DNA of 64,000 bases from Massilia antarctica (GTDB lineage Bacteria; Pseudomonadota; Gammaproteobacteria; Burkholderiales; Burkholderiaceae_D): contig NZ_CP065053.1 of the NCBI RefSeq assembly GCF_015689335.1, forward strand, positions 806,001 to 870,000, given 5' to 3'. The translations under genes were made by a program, and so were the position numbers. Under the pieces are notes generated by a model that saw nothing but the letters and a program-made list of their open reading frames with translations, did no database searches and had not been told where the DNA came from. How positions within the stretch are numbered: the stretch's first letter is position 1; the number at the start of each line of letters is the position of its first letter. Shown here one piece after another: positions 61,899 to 64,000 of the stretch.

Positions 61899-62456
61899 AT
61901 GGGATCGGTAGACAAGGCATCGCCAATGAAGGCCATGTTCTGTAGATGGCTTGCAAAAGAAACGCGAGGTTTCGTCGGGGGGGCGGTAGGGGGATTAATC
62001 GGGGGCCTATTGGCGTTTCTGTCGATCAACTATTTTAGCCGACTTGGCACTGTGTCGGGCACTGACGCAGTATCGATTGCGAATACCTACATTGTTTACA
62101 CAACGTTCGTGATCGCGGCGGTAGCGTTGTTGCTGACCGTAGCCGGATTGATTTTCACTCAGCATTTTGCAATAGAAAAAGAAGCGCATATGGAGCACGC
62201 GTTTAGCGCCGTGCTCACACTCGTGCAATCCGACGACGGTAAGGCTCAGAAAATGATTCAGCACATAATGGATAACCCGGCTGTCATCGACTACCTGAGT
62301 GAAGCGCTGTCACAGAAGATCGATCAGGAACTCGCTTCCCGGCGAGCGAATGCGGATGCCACCTCACGCGATGCAGCGCAACAGGTCAAGGATATTGATT
62401 TGCTGTCGAGCGATCTGTCCACAAACAAACATGGTCCGAAGGATGCACCAAAATGA
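61899..62456 (+). CDS. Two-TM protein partnered with an ImmA/IrrE peptidase
   Basis: 185 residues from the ATG at 61899, with AAGGA eight bases before it. Two membrane helices (about 25-48 and 64-90) precede a soluble helical C-terminal domain (AFSAVLTLVQSDDG onwards). No family recognised. The open frame extends upstream into the IS and that part is not native. The stop overlaps the peptidase ATG (ATGA). Lower GC than the core genes. Its native promoter appears displaced by the IS. Confidence 0.75.
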   Translation: MGSVDKASPMKAMFCRWLAKETRGFVGGAVGGLIGGLLAFLSINYFSRLGTVSGTDAVSIANTYIVYTTFVIAAVALLLTVAGLIFTQHFAIEKEAHMEHAFSAVLTLVQSDDGKAQKMIQHIMDNPAVIDYLSEALSQKIDQELASRRANADATSRDAAQQVKDIDLLSSDLSTNKHGPKDAPK

Positions 62457-63070
62457 ATTCGATCGATTCAACGCCGCCAATCCAGAGCGCAGCCGCTTTA
62501 TCGTCCTTCCTGAAAACTGCACACGGCTATGATCTGAATCGCGATGCTCCGCCGGTCGATGTCGACAGGATCGCGGAGCTGCTTGGCATCTGTGTGAGTG
62601 AAGAGCCCCGGCACGACGCCGAACACGCTATTACGGTTGGCAAGATAACGCTCGAAAAGGATCAGCCGGCACGTGTATGGATCAATCCGGCAGAAAACGC
62701 CTACGGGCCGCGTCGCCGTTTTACCCTGGCACACGAGATCGGTCACTTTTGCATGCACAGGTCGACCAATCAAACGACGTTTGTCGATACGAAAGCGACC
62801 ATGAACCGCAGGGAATCGTTTTGGAACCGTTTTGAATCGGAGGCGAACAACTTCGCAGCGGAACTCCTCATGCCGGGAGCCCTGATCACATCAGCCGGAC
62901 GCGGCATTATCGATCAATTCAAGGCCGACAACGACGCGGAGATGATGCCCATCACCGTCTTCGTGCAGCAGATGGCTTCCCGCTTCAAAGTATCCAATCT
63001 CGCCATGGAATACAGAATCAAGAATATGGGCATCAAAGGCCAGCAAGCTACCGACATCTCCACGACCTGA
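62453..63070 (+). CDS. ImmA/IrrE family metallo-endopeptidase
   Basis: 205 residues. Zinc site HEIGH in RRFTLAHEIGHFCMH, with the third ligand region ESEANNFAAELLMP, as in ImmA (phage repressor cleavage) and IrrE. N-terminal segment DVDRIAELLGI is the usual DVEKIAKKLGI-like motif. No DNA-binding domain and no repressor gene next to it; the coupled two-TM protein may be its regulator or substrate. Confidence 0.92.
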   Translation: MNSIDSTPPIQSAAALSSFLKTAHGYDLNRDAPPVDVDRIAELLGICVSEEPRHDAEHAITVGKITLEKDQPARVWINPAENAYGPRRRFTLAHEIGHFCMHRSTNQTTFVDTKATMNRRESFWNRFESEANNFAAELLMPGALITSAGRGIIDQFKADNDAEMMPITVFVQQMASRFKVSNLAMEYRIKNMGIKGQQATDISTT

Positions 63071-63071
63071 C

Positions 63072-63632
63072 TCAGGCGTTGTTGTTCACTCCTGGCCGCG
63101 GGGTCTCCGTATCGCACAAAGTACGCCACACGGCCAATTTGGCCGTATACGGCGCCGTATACGCCGGACTACTCGACGGCAAGTTCACGATGCGATAGCG
63201 CGCTGCCTGCTCGCCCAGGGCTTTCATGCCCAGCCGCGCCGCCGTGCCGCCGTTGAATCCGATTGTCGTGAGCAGCGGCAAACTCGCCACCAATCCCGGC
63301 AGATCGTTGCCGACCTGGCCGCGAATCTGGCTGTCCAGACTGCCTTCGCGCGTGGCCTGCGCCACCACATCCCACAGGCCGATACCGTGCGCCAGCAGCG
63401 CTTGCAGGCGCGCATCGTAGTCCAGCGCCACCAGGTCGACACCGGTCAGCTCCGACATGAGTGTCCAGAAGCGGTTCTGGCGGTTGCCATAATACTGCTG
63501 CTGCGCGAGCGAGCGTTCTCCCGGCAGGCTGCCGAGCACGAGGATGCGGGTGTGCGGATCGACCACCGGCGCGAAACAGCGCTTGAGCGCCGCCGCATCC
63601 GCGTCTGGCGTGGAAGGCAGGAATTCATTCAT
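63072..63632 (-). CDS. Uracil/hypoxanthine-DNA glycosylase superfamily protein (HDG/MUG-like)
   Basis: 186 residues from MNEFLPS. UDG fold motif RILVLGSLPGERSLAQQQYYGNRQNRFWTL matches the DNA-deoxyinosine glycosylase (family 6) type, with NLPSSSPAYT as the second motif. It removes deaminated bases such as hypoxanthine. The frame extends upstream without coding character. It is divergent from the DUF962 gene. Confidence 0.9.
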   Translation of the reverse strand: MNEFLPSTPDADAAALKRCFAPVVDPHTRILVLGSLPGERSLAQQQYYGNRQNRFWTLMSELTGVDLVALDYDARLQALLAHGIGLWDVVAQATREGSLDSQIRGQVGNDLPGLVASLPLLTTIGFNGGTAARLGMKALGEQAARYRIVNLPSSSPAYTAPYTAKLAVWRTLCDTETPRPGVNNNA

Positions 63633-63711
63633 GGCAGCGATTCTAGCAGCCCGCCGGACGGGTGTAGAATCGTCAGGCAAGCCAACCACAACAACAAAAT
63701 CGGAGACCCCC

Positions 63712-64000
63712 ATGGACCAAGCTGCCCAGCCGCGCGCCATCGATACCTTGCTCGCAAAATATAGCGAGAGCCACCTGAACCACACCAATGAAGTGATTCA
63801 CTTTGTCTGCGTGCCCGTGATCGTGTTCACCCTGCTCGGCATTGTCTGGTGGATCCACCCGTTCGCGGCCGTGGCCGTCACCCTGCTGTCGCTGTGCTAT
63901 TACTTCAAGCTGTCCAGGCCGTTTGCGGCCGGGATGCTGGCGATGTCGGCCGTGATGCTGGGCCTGCTGAGCCTGATGCCGCCCGCCACCGTGCTGCCGC
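63712..64000 (+). CDS. Mpo1-like (DUF962) membrane protein, 5' part
   Basis: The first 96 residues are present; the gene runs off the window. MDQAAQ...LLAKYSESHLNHTNEVIHFVCVPVIVF is the DUF962/YGL010W signature, with the His pairs used by yeast Mpo1, a dioxygenase in fatty-acid alpha-oxidation. Two or three membrane helices follow. GGAGA precedes the ATG. Confidence 0.9.
   Translation, partial: MDQAAQPRAIDTLLAKYSESHLNHTNEVIHFVCVPVIVFTLLGIVWWIHPFAAVAVTLLSLCYYFKLSRPFAAGMLAMSAVMLGLLSLMPPATVLP

Overview
The window reads as chromosomal DNA of a high-GC betaproteobacterium, most likely Oxalobacteraceae (Massilia/Duganella-like). The reasons are gene content (divergent paaX and a paa operon, a DUF1800/DUF1501 pair, many TRAP and cache proteins, a Gram-negative porin, OmpW) and a family of GC-rich intergenic palindromes. 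The assignment rests on gene content only; no rRNA or tRNA gene was recognised.

Layout. 1-6042: end of a membrane protein, a GNAT acetyltransferase, argH, then a TRAP permease pair (small and large subunits) translationally coupled to an M24 metallopeptidase but with no binding protein. 6293-9802: an exported DUF1800 protein with a long Pro-Thr repeat linker, and its DUF1501 Tat partner. 10237-21965: a 12-gene phenylacetate operon on the minus strand (paaA-B-C-D-E-G-H-I-K, thiolase, paaY, paaZ), with paaX divergent at 22166 and an operator-like repeat between them; no paaF is present. 23234-30668: two paralogous TakP-like TRAP binding proteins, with a DUF2442 protein, a GFA protein, an M14 carboxypeptidase, ompW (with a perfect FNR-type box), an AraC/GyrI regulator, a SnoaL-like protein and a two-domain thioredoxin/glutaredoxin protein between them. 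30861-35909: housekeeping genes (pmbA, darP, mog, an esterase, a saccharopine-reductase-like protein and small proteins).

35906-40875 is an accessory stretch: unknown proteins, a carboxymuconolactone-decarboxylase-like gene, a porin, a cache protein, and a patch of scrambled gene fragments. 40876-47651 holds a class III aminotransferase, an exported CVNH-lectin/CxxCH protein, and a minus-strand set (KamA-like radical SAM enzyme, MFS transporter, FAH-family hydrolase). 47892-55363 holds a cache protein and chemoreceptor, a 3-methyladenine glycosylase, an HDOD protein, a transglutaminase/TPR lipoprotein, an isochorismatase-fold protein and a PhoD phosphatase.

55360-60453 (minus strand) is the most interesting locus: an apparently complete RiPP cluster. 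A 58-residue precursor, not previously called as an ORF because it is short, has its own promoter and is followed by a rho-independent terminator. Then come an MvdD-like ATP-grasp maturase, an SDH/ClpP-fold serine protease, a MauE-like membrane protein, a MauD/TlpA-like thioredoxin and an ABC exporter, the last five linked by 4-base overlaps. The precursor carries two W..RD..G..C units. Immediately beyond it an IS5-family element (60652-61885, TAAG duplication) has inserted exactly between an extended -10 promoter and the ribosome site of a two-gene cassette (two-TM protein plus ImmA/IrrE metallopeptidase). The window ends with a uracil-DNA-glycosylase-like gene and the start of an Mpo1-like (DUF962) membrane protein.
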